Source: Marinomonas sp. CT5 (lineage in GTDB: Bacteria > Pseudomonadota > Gammaproteobacteria > Pseudomonadales > Marinomonadaceae). From it: 64,000 nt of DNA. Within the stretch, counting starts at the first letter, position 1. Each line of letters opens with the position of its first letter. Of this stretch, positions 8,169 to 17,582 are shown piece by piece. A program made the translations under genes and the position numbers. The DNA lies in the NCBI RefSeq assembly GCF_018336975.1, contig NZ_CP025572.1, positions 1,583,910 to 1,647,909 of the forward strand, read 5' to 3'. The notes below the pieces were generated by a model. The model saw nothing but the letters and a program-made list of their open reading frames with translations, was not told where the DNA came from and made no database searches.

Positions 8169-9137
8169 CTATTGGCAAACAAAGAACTCTTCCAATTTAT
8201 CAAACTGTTCTTGCGTATTATCAATACGGTTAAACAGACTGCGAAATTGTGTGTTATCCGCTAACGTTTGCAGGTACCAACCAACATGTTTGCGAGCAAT
8301 TCGCACGCCTAAATAGTCACCATAAAACTGGTGTAAGGCGTTCACGTGATTAATAACAAGGTGTCTCACCTCTGATAAAGATGGAGGTGCTAACAATTCG
8401 TTTGTTTCTAAATAGTGGTTTATTTCACGAAAAATCCACGGTCTTCCTTGAGCGGCTCTACCAATCATGATGCCATCCGCCTGTGTGTAATCTTTCACAA
8501 ACTTTGCTGACTGTGCGTCTTTAATATCTCCATTCGCAAAAATAGGGATATTTAAGTGATGCTTAATTTCAGCAATGGTGTCGTATTCAGCATGCCCTTG
8601 GAATTTACATTCCCGTGTACGACCATGAATTGCCAATGCTTGAATGCCAATATCTTCTGCCATTTTTGCAATCGCAAGACCGTTTTTTTGATCCTGACTC
8701 CATCCTGTGCGGATTTTTAGAGTGACAGGAACCGAAACACTATTTACAACAGATTCCAGTATTTCACGAACCAGTGCCTCGTCCTTAAGTAAGGCTGAGC
8801 CTGCCGCTTTATTGCATACTTTTTTAGCGGGGCATCCCATGTTGATATCAATGATTTGTGCGCCTAGCTCAACATTTTGTTGTGCTGCTTCAGCCATCAT
8901 TTGAGGGTCGCCACCAGCAATTTGTACAGATCTCGGTGAGACTTCCGCATCATGAATTAAACGATGACGGCTTTTTGTCGAGTTCCACAGGCGAACATCA
9001 GAGGTGACCATCTCTGATACGACTAGACCTGCACCTTGGTCATGGCAAAGGCGGCGAAAAGGCAAATCAGTTACACCCGCCATTGGGGCTAGAATAACTG
9101 GTTTGTCAACGCAATATGGGCCAATAGCAAATGCCAT
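8169..9137 (-). CDS. dusB: tRNA-dihydrouridine synthase B
   Basis: A 322-residue FMN enzyme that reduces uridine in the tRNA D-loop. The TIM-barrel motifs are present: VILAPMAGVTDLPFRRL at the start, DINMGCPAKKVCNKAAGSALL with the catalytic Cys, LKIRTGW, and GDIKDAQSA / GIMIGRAAQGRPW phosphate-binding loops. Length matches E. coli DusB (321). It is the first gene of a dusB-fis pair, and the 156 bases upstream carry a candidate growth-rate-type promoter. Confidence 0.96.
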   Translation of the reverse strand: MAFAIGPYCVDKPVILAPMAGVTDLPFRRLCHDQGAGLVVSEMVTSDVRLWNSTKSRHRLIHDAEVSPRSVQIAGGDPQMMAEAAQQNVELGAQIIDINMGCPAKKVCNKAAGSALLKDEALVREILESVVNSVSVPVTLKIRTGWSQDQKNGLAIAKMAEDIGIQALAIHGRTRECKFQGHAEYDTIAEIKHHLNIPIFANGDIKDAQSAKFVKDYTQADGIMIGRAAQGRPWIFREINHYLETNELLAPPSLSEVRHLVINHVNALHQFYGDYLGVRIARKHVGWYLQTLADNTQFRSLFNRIDNTQEQFDKLEEFFVCQ

Positions 9138-9196
9138 GATGTTCCTGAATACTGGATAGAATGTTAAAGATCGTCGACACTGTCGAGCGGGCGTGA

Positions 9197-9225
9197 ATAA
9201 TACCTATGGAATCGTTGTTTTTGTA
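9197..9225 (-). promoter_or_regulatory. Candidate dusB-fis promoter with GC-rich discriminator
   Basis: On the minus strand a TATTAT -10 hexamer (9202-9197) is followed by CACGCCCGCTCG, a GC-rich discriminator like those of stringently controlled promoters, including the E. coli dusB-fis promoter. No good -35 hexamer is visible at 16-18 bases (TACAAA at best), which also resembles E. coli fis. Prediction only. Confidence 0.4.
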
Positions 9226-9293
9226 GTCTTGACAGGACGAAAATTGGCTATTTTTTGTTCTTTTTTTGAGCTTAAAGAGAAAACAACTAAAAA

Positions 9294-10571
9294 CTAGTAA
9301 GAACGAGTGTCCGCAGGAAAGGCTCTAATCTGATGAGTAACAGCACGAGCGCCAGGGTCTTGAATTGGAATCACTAAATGGATCGGAGTATTGGGGGGCA
9401 TGTAAGTGATATCAAGAAAGTCCTTATGTAAATAATCACTGGGGGCAAAGAGGCGAGCAGCAACAGGTAGGCCATTTAAATCGAAAAACTCTAGCGCAAT
9501 TTTTGGCATTGGCTGAGAGAATTTACTGGTGTTGGTGATAATCGCATTGACTAGTAGTGTATTAGGAATAGAAGGATGGCTTTGTATGCGCACATGTTGA
9601 ATGCTGATTGCATTGATGTCTTCAAACCTTGGTAAAATACAACCTGAATACGAGCATATGGTTTTGTAAAAAGACCTAAAGTTTGGGGAGCGGCTGCCTT
9701 CGTCAAAAAAATGTATCGCTATCTGAGCGACTAGTAATGCGATTCCTAACAATGAGGCAAAAAACCATAGCCAAGGGTGTGACTTTTTTGGACGAGTAGT
9801 GGCCTCATTATCGCCTAATAGTGGCGCTAGGCTTTCTTGAGCTGACAGTTGCTCGAGAAAACTGTGTTGATTTTGTATTTCTGAAGGTCGAGTCTGTTCG
9901 GCGGCTGTCTGTGCTAGGGAATGCAAAGCCACCATATAGTCTGGCTCCTCGCTTGGGGTTTCTTGAGGAGTTTTGTTTGTAAGCGGTTTTGTTTGCTTAG
10001 TCTCGGGAGCTGGTTTTTTGGGCTCAGGAGAGTTTGGTTTTGCATTAAGAGCTGCTTCGACTTCGGCTAATTCTACTTCCCAAGGCGCAGGTTCTTCTTG
10101 GCGTTGAGTGCTTGTGTTATTTTGCCTGCTTTCCGCTCTATATTCAGGCTCTTTTATGGTATCCGTTGATGCTTTACGAGTCGTGTTACTTTCTTTTTGA
10201 TTGGTGTTTGTTTTCTCTTTTGGGGGTTGTAGATCTTCATCATGAAAAAGCGTGTGTAGCCAATCTGGATTAATAATTTCCTCGGCAGGAGCAAGCCTAG
10301 AAGGCACTCTTGCGTCATCGTCCTCTATTGTAGATGGCTTTTTGGGAGTCGACGGAGTAGGTTTTACGGCTTCTTCCTTCGCTTCTTTTGTGCCATCTTG
10401 TGCAGCTGGCTTTTCAATTGCGCTTTTGTTGTTATCTAAAACTTTGCTTGCATTGAATATATGGAAACACTGACCACACCGTACTTTTCCTTTGGCCATG
10501 CTTAATACTTCATCACTCACACGAAATGCCGTTGAACATTTGGGGCAGCGGGTAATAAGGCTATTGGCCAT
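9294..10571 (-). CDS. MJ0042 zinc-ribbon / DUF3426 membrane protein
   Basis: A 425-residue protein. An N-terminal zinc ribbon with two CxxC knuckles (C9, C12, C32, C35; TRCPKCSTAFRV and VRCGQCFHIF) is followed by a long low-complexity Glu/Lys/Pro/Thr linker (about 45-255), one membrane helix (about 267-289, WLWFFASLLGIALLVAQIAI) and a C-terminal DUF3426 beta-sandwich placed outside the membrane. The gene sits between prmA and dusB, a position conserved in gammaproteobacteria. Function is unestablished; the topology suggests linking a cytoplasmic zinc module to an envelope domain. Confidence 0.88.
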   Translation of the reverse strand: MANSLITRCPKCSTAFRVSDEVLSMAKGKVRCGQCFHIFNASKVLDNNKSAIEKPAAQDGTKEAKEEAVKPTPSTPKKPSTIEDDDARVPSRLAPAEEIINPDWLHTLFHDEDLQPPKEKTNTNQKESNTTRKASTDTIKEPEYRAESRQNNTSTQRQEEPAPWEVELAEVEAALNAKPNSPEPKKPAPETKQTKPLTNKTPQETPSEEPDYMVALHSLAQTAAEQTRPSEIQNQHSFLEQLSAQESLAPLLGDNEATTRPKKSHPWLWFFASLLGIALLVAQIAIHFFDEGSRSPNFRSFYKTICSYSGCILPRFEDINAISIQHVRIQSHPSIPNTLLVNAIITNTSKFSQPMPKIALEFFDLNGLPVAARLFAPSDYLHKDFLDITYMPPNTPIHLVIPIQDPGARAVTHQIRAFPADTRSY

Positions 10572-10704
10572 AGGGTGTTATCTTCCTGTTTAAAACTTGA
10601 TGAGAGCTTTGCATAGATTAAAATTGTTACCAATATTTGGATCAAATAGATTTTGTATTGATCATAATTTCGTGCAAAGGTCTCTTAATATATAGAGCTA
10701 AGTA

Positions 10705-11595
10705 TTATGCGTGCTTAGTGCCTACAATACGAACCCATTCTTCTTTCTCTGTGATGGAGTCAATTGTAAACCATTCCTGATACGCCTCAATCACTTCATG
10801 AGCTTGGTTGGCAAGAATGCCTGATAAGGCTAATTGACCTTTGTTTTTTACCAAAGCGGAAATCGTTGGTGCAAGCTGCGCTAGAGGCCCAGCCAGAATG
10901 TTGGCTACCACGATATCGGCTTGTAGGTCGGATTCGTAGGGTGGTAGTTTAACTTCTAAGCGGTTTGGATCAATATTGTTGCGTTCCGCATTGGCTTCAG
11001 TGGCTTGAACGGCTTGTGGGTCAATGTCGATACCCACCATGTTGTTTGCACCAAGCAGTAAGCCTGCGATTCCAAGAATGCCAGATCCACAACCGTAATC
11101 AATGATGGTTTTGTCTTTGCAATCAATGCTGTCTAGCCATTGTAAACACAGTGCTGTAGTTGGGTGAGTGCCTGTGCCAAATGCCAAACCTGGATCCAGC
11201 ATGAGCGTGACTGCGTTTGGATCTGGAACTTCGCGCCAGCTGGGGCAAACCCATAAACGTTCGCCAAATTGAATGGGGTGGTAGTTGTCCATCCACTCTC
11301 TTTCCCAGTCTTTGTCTTCCAGAATTTCTATTTTCATATCAATATCTGTTTCGCCAAGAGCTTCTGCTTTGTGCTCGACCACGGGGCGAATATGTTCAAC
11401 ATCGGCATCGGCTTCGAATAGGCCTGTCACCTTAGTGTTTTTCCACAATGGGGTAGTGTTTAAGTCTGGCTCATAAACAGGGTCATCGTGAACGTCTTCA
11501 AAAGTGACTACTAATGCACCGCAATCAAGTAAGGTATCCTCGAAAGCAGGGACATGGTCAGGTGTGGTATGAATACGAATTTGAAGCCAAGGCAT
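10705..11595 (-). CDS. prmA: Ribosomal protein L11 methyltransferase
   Basis: A 296-residue enzyme from the ATG at 11595 (MPWLQIRIHTTPDHVPAFED), which matches the known start of PrmA (MPWIQ...). An upstream in-frame start would add eight residues with no family support. The N-terminal substrate-recognition domain is followed by a SAM-binding Rossmann fold with IDYGCGSGILGIAGLLLGA and the VANILAGPL motif (NxxxxxL methyl-acceptor site). It trimethylates several amino groups of L11. It lies between accC and the DUF3426 gene on the same strand, the common order. Confidence 0.95.
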   Translation of the reverse strand: MPWLQIRIHTTPDHVPAFEDTLLDCGALVVTFEDVHDDPVYEPDLNTTPLWKNTKVTGLFEADADVEHIRPVVEHKAEALGETDIDMKIEILEDKDWEREWMDNYHPIQFGERLWVCPSWREVPDPNAVTLMLDPGLAFGTGTHPTTALCLQWLDSIDCKDKTIIDYGCGSGILGIAGLLLGANNMVGIDIDPQAVQATEANAERNNIDPNRLEVKLPPYESDLQADIVVANILAGPLAQLAPTISALVKNKGQLALSGILANQAHEVIEAYQEWFTIDSITEKEEWVRIVGTKHA

Positions 11596-11666
11596 AAGGT
11601 GGAGTCCAACAATTAACAAACAAGAATAGAATAGCGAAGCTTGGAACGAGAGGCGAGGGAAAATGA

Positions 11667-11701
11667 TTGCCCCTAGTGATTTATCTTATCGCTAGGGGCA
11701 A
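11667..11701 (-). terminator. Hairpin after accC (probable accBC terminator)
   Basis: Arms 11667-11679 (TTGCCCCTAGTGA) and 11689-11701 (TCGCTAGGGGCAA) pair over 13 positions with one wobble. In the minus direction the stem is followed by a weak T-rich stretch (TCATTTT). It lies just beyond the accC stop and before prmA. Confidence 0.65.
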
Positions 11702-11712
11702 AGCTTCAGCTT

Positions 11713-13053
11713 TTATAAGCCGAGCTTTTTCTCCAAATAATGGATGTTAACGCCGCCGGCAATGAAATTAACGTCATTTGCTAGGTCTTTTTGTAGCTCT
11801 ATGTTGGTTTTAATACCATCGATGAAGGTTTCATCTAGAGCGCCAGAAAGGCGTTTTAGTGCTGCAGTACGATCTGGAGCGTGACAGATGATTTTAGCAA
11901 TCATTGAGTCATACGTAGGTGGTACCGAGTAGCCACTGTATAAGTGAGAGTCAACACGAACACCCATACCGCCTGGAGCGTGGAAGTAGTCCACTTTACC
12001 TGGGCAAGGCATGAAAGTTTTTGCGTCTTCTGCGTTGATGCGAGATTCAACCGCATGGCCATTAAGTTTGATGTCTTCTTGTTTCAAAGACAAAGGAAGG
12101 CCACTCGCGATGCGAAGCTGTTCTTTAACGATATCAACTCCAGTTACCATTTCTGTAACCGGGTGTTCTACTTGAACACGAGTGTTCATTTCGATGAAGT
12201 AGAAGTTACCGTCTTCGTAAAGGAACTCGAACGTACCTGCACCGCGGTAGTTGATCTTGATACAAGCATCAACACAGGCTTTTAAACAAGCTTGGCGAGA
12301 TTCTTCGTTTAGCATCGGTGCTGGCGCTTCTTCCAATACTTTCTGGTGGCGACGTTGCAAAGAACAGTCACGATCATATAGGTGAACCGCATTACCTTGA
12401 CCATCAGCAAGTACTTGTACTTCTACGTGACGTGGGTTTTGTAGGAATTTCTCCATGTAAACCGTGCTGTCACCAAAGTAAGAGCCTGCTTCAGACTGCG
12501 TAATACTGATAGATTTTAGTAGGCTGCCTTCGTTGTGAACAACGCGCATACCACGACCACCACCACCAGCTGCCGCTTTAACGATTACCGGAAAACCAAT
12601 TTCATTGGCAATTCGGATACACTCTTCAGGGTCGGTCGGTACTGGGCCGTTAGAGCCTGGAACCGTTGGAACGCCAGCTTCTTTCATTGCTTTAATGGCA
12701 GAAACTTTATCTCCCATTAGGCGGATAGTTTCAGCTTTTGGGCCGATGAAGGTGAAGCCAGAACGTTCAACTTGCTCTGCGAAGTCCGCATTTTCAGCAA
12801 GGAAGCCGTAACCTGGATGAATAGCTGAAGTATCTGTTAGTTCCGCAGCGCTGATGATAGCTGGGATATTCAAATAACTTTGCGTAGATGGATTCGGACC
12901 TATACAGATAGATTCATCTGCAAGGCGCACATGTAACAAGTCGCGGTCAATCTTAGAGTGAACCGCAACGGTTTTGATACCGAGTTCTTTACACGCACGT
13001 AAAATACGTAGCGCGATTTCGCCTCGGTTAGCAATCAATACCTTATCAAGCAT
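11713..13053 (-). CDS. accC: Acetyl-CoA carboxylase, biotin carboxylase subunit
   Basis: A 446-residue enzyme (E. coli: 449) that carboxylates the biotin of AccB using ATP and bicarbonate, the first committed step of fatty acid synthesis. It starts [20 protein letters not shown]. The ATP-grasp glycine loop is [12 protein letters not shown], with catalytic-core motifs [17 protein letters not shown] and [12 protein letters not shown]. It follows accB by about 20 bases, forming the usual accBC operon. ATG at 13053 preceded by AAAGG. Confidence 0.97.
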   Translation of the reverse strand: MLDKVLIANRGEIALRILRACKELGIKTVAVHSKIDRDLLHVRLADESICIGPNPSTQSYLNIPAIISAAELTDTSAIHPGYGFLAENADFAEQVERSGFTFIGPKAETIRLMGDKVSAIKAMKEAGVPTVPGSNGPVPTDPEECIRIANEIGFPVIVKAAAGGGGRGMRVVHNEGSLLKSISITQSEAGSYFGDSTVYMEKFLQNPRHVEVQVLADGQGNAVHLYDRDCSLQRRHQKVLEEAPAPMLNEESRQACLKACVDACIKINYRGAGTFEFLYEDGNFYFIEMNTRVQVEHPVTEMVTGVDIVKEQLRIASGLPLSLKQEDIKLNGHAVESRINAEDAKTFMPCPGKVDYFHAPGGMGVRVDSHLYSGYSVPPTYDSMIAKIICHAPDRTAALKRLSGALDETFIDGIKTNIELQKDLANDVNFIAGGVNIHYLEKKLGL

Positions 13054-13073
13054 GATGGAACCTTTGCGTTGGA

Positions 13074-13523
13074 TTAAATGATAGTAACAAGAGGCTGGTC
13101 GAACTCAACTGGTTCGCCGTCTTCAACAAGGATAGCGCCAATTGTACCAGACTTATCGGCTTCAATTTGGTTCATCATTTTCATAGCTTCAACGATACAA
13201 ATAGTATCGCCCACGTTAACTTTTTGACCTACTTCAATGAAAGGTTTAGCGCCTGGAGCAGAAGACTTGTAGTAAGTGCCGACCATAGGAGAGTTTACAG
13301 TGTGGCCTGTTACCGCTGCTGGGGCTTCTGGAGCCGCAGTGGATGCTGCTGGTGCGCTAGGTGCTTGAGGAGACATCATAGGAGCGGCCATCATTTGTGG
13401 CTGTTGAACTGGCGCACCACCACGGCTAATGCGAACTGCTTCTTCGCCTTCTTTGATTTCAATCTCGTAGACGTTTGACTCTTCTAGAAGTTCGATTAGT
13501 TTTTTGATTTTACGAATATCCAT
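13074..13523 (-). CDS. accB: Biotin carboxyl carrier protein of acetyl-CoA carboxylase
   Basis: A 149-residue protein: N-terminal [20 protein letters not shown] (the conserved dimerising/regulatory segment), a Pro/Ala-rich flexible linker (about 38-72) and a biotinyl domain containing EAMKM with K115 as the biotinylation site. It carries the carboxybiotin from AccC to AccAD. The length fits (E. coli: 156). Start ATG at 13523 with AGAGAGTAACC upstream. It has a 251-base leader region on the minus strand with a palindrome that could be an operator. Confidence 0.97.
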   Translation of the reverse strand: MDIRKIKKLIELLEESNVYEIEIKEGEEAVRISRGGAPVQQPQMMAAPMMSPQAPSAPAASTAAPEAPAAVTGHTVNSPMVGTYYKSSAPGAKPFIEVGQKVNVGDTICIVEAMKMMNQIEADKSGTIGAILVEDGEPVEFDQPLVTII

Positions 13524-13774
13524 GGTTACTCTCTTCTGTCTGAATTGGTGATTCAGTGATTATGTTATTCACTGACTATTTTTATGAATTTTATTGGTGA
13601 CTAACGGTAAACTGTTAGTAAAGCTTTTAATAAAACTGAATTGCAAAAGCATTTAGCTGGAAATTATCAATAAAAAGCGTGATATTGTCCAGTTATGCGT
13701 TAAAAAAACCGAAAAATGTTTGCTCTGTGCGTTTTTTGTTCTGTCGTAAACTCTCGCCTTGTGAAGGGGGAAGT
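13524..13774. promoter_or_regulatory. accBC upstream region with two palindromes
   Basis: No gene in these 251 bases. ACTAAC-N8-GTTAGT at 13600-13619 is a near-perfect 20-bp palindrome (ACTAACGGTAAACTGTTAGT). TCAGTGA-N9-TCACTGA at 13553-13575 can form a hairpin in the accB leader. Many genomes have aroQ here between dsbD and accB, and it is absent. The promoter of accBC must lie in this stretch. Confidence 0.45.
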
Positions 13775-15598
13775 TCACTGATTGATAACTAAGTTCAAAC
13801 GGTTTATTAGGGTAGATTTAGTCGGCTCTCCTATTAGTGTTAGTGGTTTTCTTTCATTACCTTTAGCGTCTAAAAACACCAGTGATGGTGGCCCAAATAA
13901 ACCGAACTGCTTCATCAAAGCTTGGTTTTTCTCTGAATTTTCGGTGACATCGACTCTTACCAGCTGTACTTGATCGATCATTGGCGACACTTCGGGTGAT
14001 CTAAACATCTCTTCTAAAATCCGACAGCTGATACACCAATCTGCATATAAATCGAGCACAATGGGACGAGTATCTTGATTGGCGACTAATTGATCAAGCT
14101 CATCTAGCCCTCTAATCGAGGTGCTAAATAAGTTTTTTGTTTCTGAATTATCACTTGAGGTGATGTTTAAGCTTTTCAAGGGCTGTAACGGATTGTCGTT
14201 GCCTGTTGTACCGCCGAAAAATTCAATACAGCCAATGAGGAAAAACACTAAGGCAAAAAACCAGCGTACAGGATGAGAGTGGACGCGATAAGCGCGATGG
14301 ATGAAATAGCTACTTATCGCAAGAGCTAGAAAGCTCCATAAGTAAAGGTGACTATAAGCTGGTAACCAGCGGTTAATGAGCCAAATTGACATGGCAATTA
14401 GACCAAAGCCCATCAACACCTTGATATCATCTAACCATTGGCCGCTTTTAGGTAATATTTTGGGACCGAATAAGCCGACTAGCAATAGAGGTACCCCCAT
14501 TCCGAGAGCCATAATAAATAGCATGGAAGCACCATACACTGCATTTCCTTGGCCACTAATATACAGTAACACTCCTGCTAAGGGCGCTGAGACACAAGGT
14601 GATACGACCAATGTAGATAATACGCCTGCGATAAAAATACTGGAGGTAGATTTCCATAACCCATCTCTTGAGTGAGTTGTTGTTTGTAGGCGTTGCTGCC
14701 AAGTGCTTGGTAGTTTTAACTCATATATACCGAACATAGCTAAGGCTAGTAGTACGAATAAGATCGCGCTACCCATTAAGAAAATAGGTTTTTGTAGTTG
14801 CGCTTGTAAGTTGAGTTGTGTGCCAAAAATACCAACTAAACCGCCAATCGCAGCGTAGGTGAATGCCATGGCGGACACATAAACGGCACTGTAGAAGAAC
14901 GCTCCCAATTTAGAATGGCGTGTACCGATAACAATAGCGCTAACAATGGGAATCATAGGAAGTACACAAGGGGTCATCGATAAAAGTAAACCTAATCCAA
15001 ACAGTAGGATTAGCGTCGACCAGAGGTTGCCGGTATATAGTGATTGACTGATAGATTGGGATTCTGAGAGGGAAATGTGGTTATCAGCAGCTGTGTCACT
15101 TTTTTTAGGTTGTGGGCTGGCCTTTATCGACTCTAACTTTGAAAGGTGTGTTTCGGGTATTGTAAATTGTATTGGGTGTTTTTGTGGTGCGTAGCATAAG
15201 CCTTTCTCTGCACAGCCCTGAAATATGAGGGTTGCGTTGATTTTTGTTCCGGGTGGTAAATTGATATCGTAATAGATAGGCAGAGATAATTTATGGTGGT
15301 AAACGACGACTTCGCCAAAATATGGGTCTTGTTTGTTTTCTCCCTTAGGATAGGGAGAAAAGTGCAGTTTATCTGCTCCTTCACCAGACAAAGCAAACTG
15401 TTCTTGATATAAATAGTAACCGTCATGAATTTGCCAAGAAGCGATTAATTTACCATCTTTGGGCGATGTTATAGACAATTGGAAGGCTTGTTCTACCGGT
15501 AGAAATTCTGGTTCTGAGATCCTAGTTGTTGGTGCAAAAGTAAAGGCATAAGAAGCAGAATGAAATGTTAATAAACATAAAAGAGCAAATAAGCGCAT
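13775..15598 (-). CDS. dsbD: Thiol:disulfide interchange protein DsbD
   Basis: About 607 residues from the ATG at 15598; an in-frame TTG four codons upstream is possible. A signal peptide is followed by the periplasmic alpha domain with its Cys pair (FQGCAEKGLCYAP). Then come eight membrane segments with the two transmembrane cysteines (MTPCVLPMIPI and VSPCVSAPLAG) and a C-terminal thioredoxin-like gamma domain with the CISC active site (YADWCISCRILEEMF). It passes electrons from cytoplasmic thioredoxin to periplasmic DsbC/DsbG and cytochrome c maturation. All six functional cysteines are present. Divergent from the lipoprotein gene at 15716. Confidence 0.95.
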   Translation of the reverse strand: MRLFALLCLLTFHSASYAFTFAPTTRISEPEFLPVEQAFQLSITSPKDGKLIASWQIHDGYYLYQEQFALSGEGADKLHFSPYPKGENKQDPYFGEVVVYHHKLSLPIYYDINLPPGTKINATLIFQGCAEKGLCYAPQKHPIQFTIPETHLSKLESIKASPQPKKSDTAADNHISLSESQSISQSLYTGNLWSTLILLFGLGLLLSMTPCVLPMIPIVSAIVIGTRHSKLGAFFYSAVYVSAMAFTYAAIGGLVGIFGTQLNLQAQLQKPIFLMGSAILFVLLALAMFGIYELKLPSTWQQRLQTTTHSRDGLWKSTSSIFIAGVLSTLVVSPCVSAPLAGVLLYISGQGNAVYGASMLFIMALGMGVPLLLVGLFGPKILPKSGQWLDDIKVLMGFGLIAMSIWLINRWLPAYSHLYLWSFLALAISSYFIHRAYRVHSHPVRWFFALVFFLIGCIEFFGGTTGNDNPLQPLKSLNITSSDNSETKNLFSTSIRGLDELDQLVANQDTRPIVLDLYADWCISCRILEEMFRSPEVSPMIDQVQLVRVDVTENSEKNQALMKQFGLFGPPSLVFLDAKGNERKPLTLIGEPTKSTLINRLNLVINQ

Positions 15599-15715
15599 AT
15601 ATTTCTTCAATCAAGTTGAGCGTGCTACTGAAATAGAAAATCCATATTTCATCAGGCCAGAGAGAAGGTGTAGACTACCAATCCACCTTTTAGTTGCCAA
15701 TCGTAAGGGGCCAAA

Positions 15716-16546
15716 TTGAGTAAATTCGTAGTTTTTTTGCTTATTGTTGTGACATTCCTGACAGGTTGTCAGAAAAACGTTAAGCCCTCAGAGAACATAC
15801 AGCCAGAACCTGAAGTGGCAATGACTCCTGTTATTCCTGATAGTGATGTTTCTAATCAATCCGAACAAATAACTCATACCAAGCCGGAACAGCAAGAAAA
15901 ATCTACTCCGGAACAAAAAGCGCCCACTAAGTTTGAAAAATTGACACAACATCTTATACAGCAAGGTAAGCAAGCGTTGTCTGAACAAAGGTTATTAACA
16001 CCTGCTGAAGACAATGCTAATTTATACTTTCAGGCGGCCTTAGGACGAGACCCAGGAAATTTTCAAGCTATACAGGGAATTGCCGCGATAGTGGATACTT
16101 ATACACAGTGGGCTTGGCAAGCAGCAAGGAATCGAGATTATAATAAGGCTGAGCGTTACCTTGACTCTGCACGGTCTGTAAATCCGGGAGATCCTATGAT
16201 TGTGGAAATGGCTTCACGGGTCAGTGATTTAAAAGCAAAGCGACAACAGGCTGCCAAAGCAGACAAAAACCAAGCAAAATCGGAGGCTCTCCCTAATATT
16301 GCAAAAGAGGGGCAATATTTCTTGCCTAAAACACTTTTTAGTTTGAGTGATGATGAGATAATCGCAAAGATTCAGCCTATTATAGATGAGGTGGCGAAAA
16401 CGGATCGCCCCATCGCTATTTACTGGCCAAATGACAAAGAGGCACGGTTGATTTATCAAATAATTAACAGTCGTGTTCCAGAATTTCGTGTACGTGCGAT
16501 GACCTATCATCGTGCTGATTACATGGTTGAATTACAAAAAGATTAA
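15716..16546 (+). CDS. Lipoprotein with TPR-like repeats, function unknown
   Basis: 276 residues from a TTG codon. AAGGGG lies 5 bases upstream and no ATG gives a signal sequence, so TTG is well supported. Residues 1-18 form a lipoprotein signal with lipobox LTGC. A Pro/Glu/Gln-rich linker (about 25-75) is followed by helical TPR-like repeats (about 80-175; PAEDNANLYFQAALGRDPGN, DYNKAERYLDSARSVNPGDP) and a C-terminal alpha/beta domain (PIAIYWPNDKEARLIYQIIN). It is 12 bases ahead of the DUF2333 gene and likely co-transcribed and co-functional with it. It should be membrane anchored facing the periplasm. Confidence 0.75.
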   Translation: MSKFVVFLLIVVTFLTGCQKNVKPSENIQPEPEVAMTPVIPDSDVSNQSEQITHTKPEQQEKSTPEQKAPTKFEKLTQHLIQQGKQALSEQRLLTPAEDNANLYFQAALGRDPGNFQAIQGIAAIVDTYTQWAWQAARNRDYNKAERYLDSARSVNPGDPMIVEMASRVSDLKAKRQQAAKADKNQAKSEALPNIAKEGQYFLPKTLFSLSDDEIIAKIQPIIDEVAKTDRPIAIYWPNDKEARLIYQIINSRVPEFRVRAMTYHRADYMVELQKD

Positions 16547-16558
16547 GGTGGATCAATA

Positions 16559-17575
16559 ATGTCGTGGTTAGCAAATAAGTTTCAAGGGCTAAAACCCAAT
16601 TTTAGTTTCTCAGGTGTAGGAAAGGTTGCTGCCTTTGCTGTGCTCATTATTGCAATCTTATTGAGTATTTTAGGCATGTATTGGAGTAGTGAGCCTGATC
16701 AGTTTGATGTGGTTGCTACTGCAAAAGAAAAGGCCGCGGAACGAGGTTATTTGAATAACAGCAAGAAACTCGTGGTTGGCTATACAACAGCCAGTACATT
16801 GCACACCATTATGGAAACATTGTTGGATAAACCAGGCGGTTTCATTAGTAATGACATAATGCCACCGGGCCTGTTTATGGATAACATGCCTGCTTGGGAG
16901 TTTGGTGTTCTGGTTCAGTCCCGCGATCTTGCCAGAGCTTTCCGCAAAGAGTTTAGCCGTTCTCAATCGCAGTCTACCGAAGATGTGAACTTGAAAATAG
17001 CCGAGCCACAATTCAACTTTGACAACAAAAGCTGGGCGCTACCCTCCAGTGAAAGTGAGTATCGCCGTGGCAATAAAGAGCTAATGGAGTACCTTGACCG
17101 TTTGGCTGGCCAAACTAATAACAAGGCTCAGTTTTATGCACGCGCCGATAACCTTTCAGATTGGTTGTCGGATGTCAGTACTCGCCTTGGCAGCTTGTCA
17201 CAGCGCTTATCAGCCAGTGTGATCGAAGATAAACCTCAACTGGAATCAGACGAAAATACGCGTTATGTGCGTACGCCTTGGTTAAAAGTAGATGATGTTT
17301 TCTATGAGGCTCGTGGTACAAGCTGGGCGCTTATTCATATGTTGCGTGCCGTCGAAGTGGATTTTTTCTTCACATTACAGGACAAAAATGCGCTGGTTAG
17401 CTTGCGTCAAATCATTCGTGAGTTGGAAGCGACTCAAGCCAGTATTTGGTCTCCATTCATATTGAATGGCAGCGGCTTTGGTGTATTGGCGAATCACTCA
17501 TTGGTTATGGCTTCTTACATCGCTCGTGCCAATACCGCGATAATTGACCTACGTCGTTTGTTAGAACAAGGCTAA
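16559..17575 (+). CDS. DUF2333 family membrane-anchored protein
   Basis: A 338-residue protein with one membrane anchor (about 20-43, VAAFAVLIIAILLSILGMYW) and a large helical periplasmic domain, with WAL/WEF motifs spread through it (MPAWEFGVLVQSRDLARAFR; ARGTSWALIHMLRAVEVDF). I recognise DUF2333, a gammaproteobacterial family of unknown function. GGTGGATCAATA precedes the ATG. The gene lies 12 bases after the lipoprotein gene and 7 before a GNAT gene, so a three-gene transcript is likely. A role in the cell envelope is inferred from topology only. Confidence 0.8.
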   Translation: MSWLANKFQGLKPNFSFSGVGKVAAFAVLIIAILLSILGMYWSSEPDQFDVVATAKEKAAERGYLNNSKKLVVGYTTASTLHTIMETLLDKPGGFISNDIMPPGLFMDNMPAWEFGVLVQSRDLARAFRKEFSRSQSQSTEDVNLKIAEPQFNFDNKSWALPSSESEYRRGNKELMEYLDRLAGQTNNKAQFYARADNLSDWLSDVSTRLGSLSQRLSASVIEDKPQLESDENTRYVRTPWLKVDDVFYEARGTSWALIHMLRAVEVDFFFTLQDKNALVSLRQIIRELEATQASIWSPFILNGSGFGVLANHSLVMASYIARANTAIIDLRRLLEQG

Positions 17576-17582
17576 CGAATCA

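Noticed and set aside
12318..12811. Plus-strand frames opposite accC
   Set aside because: Antisense shadows of a conserved essential gene.
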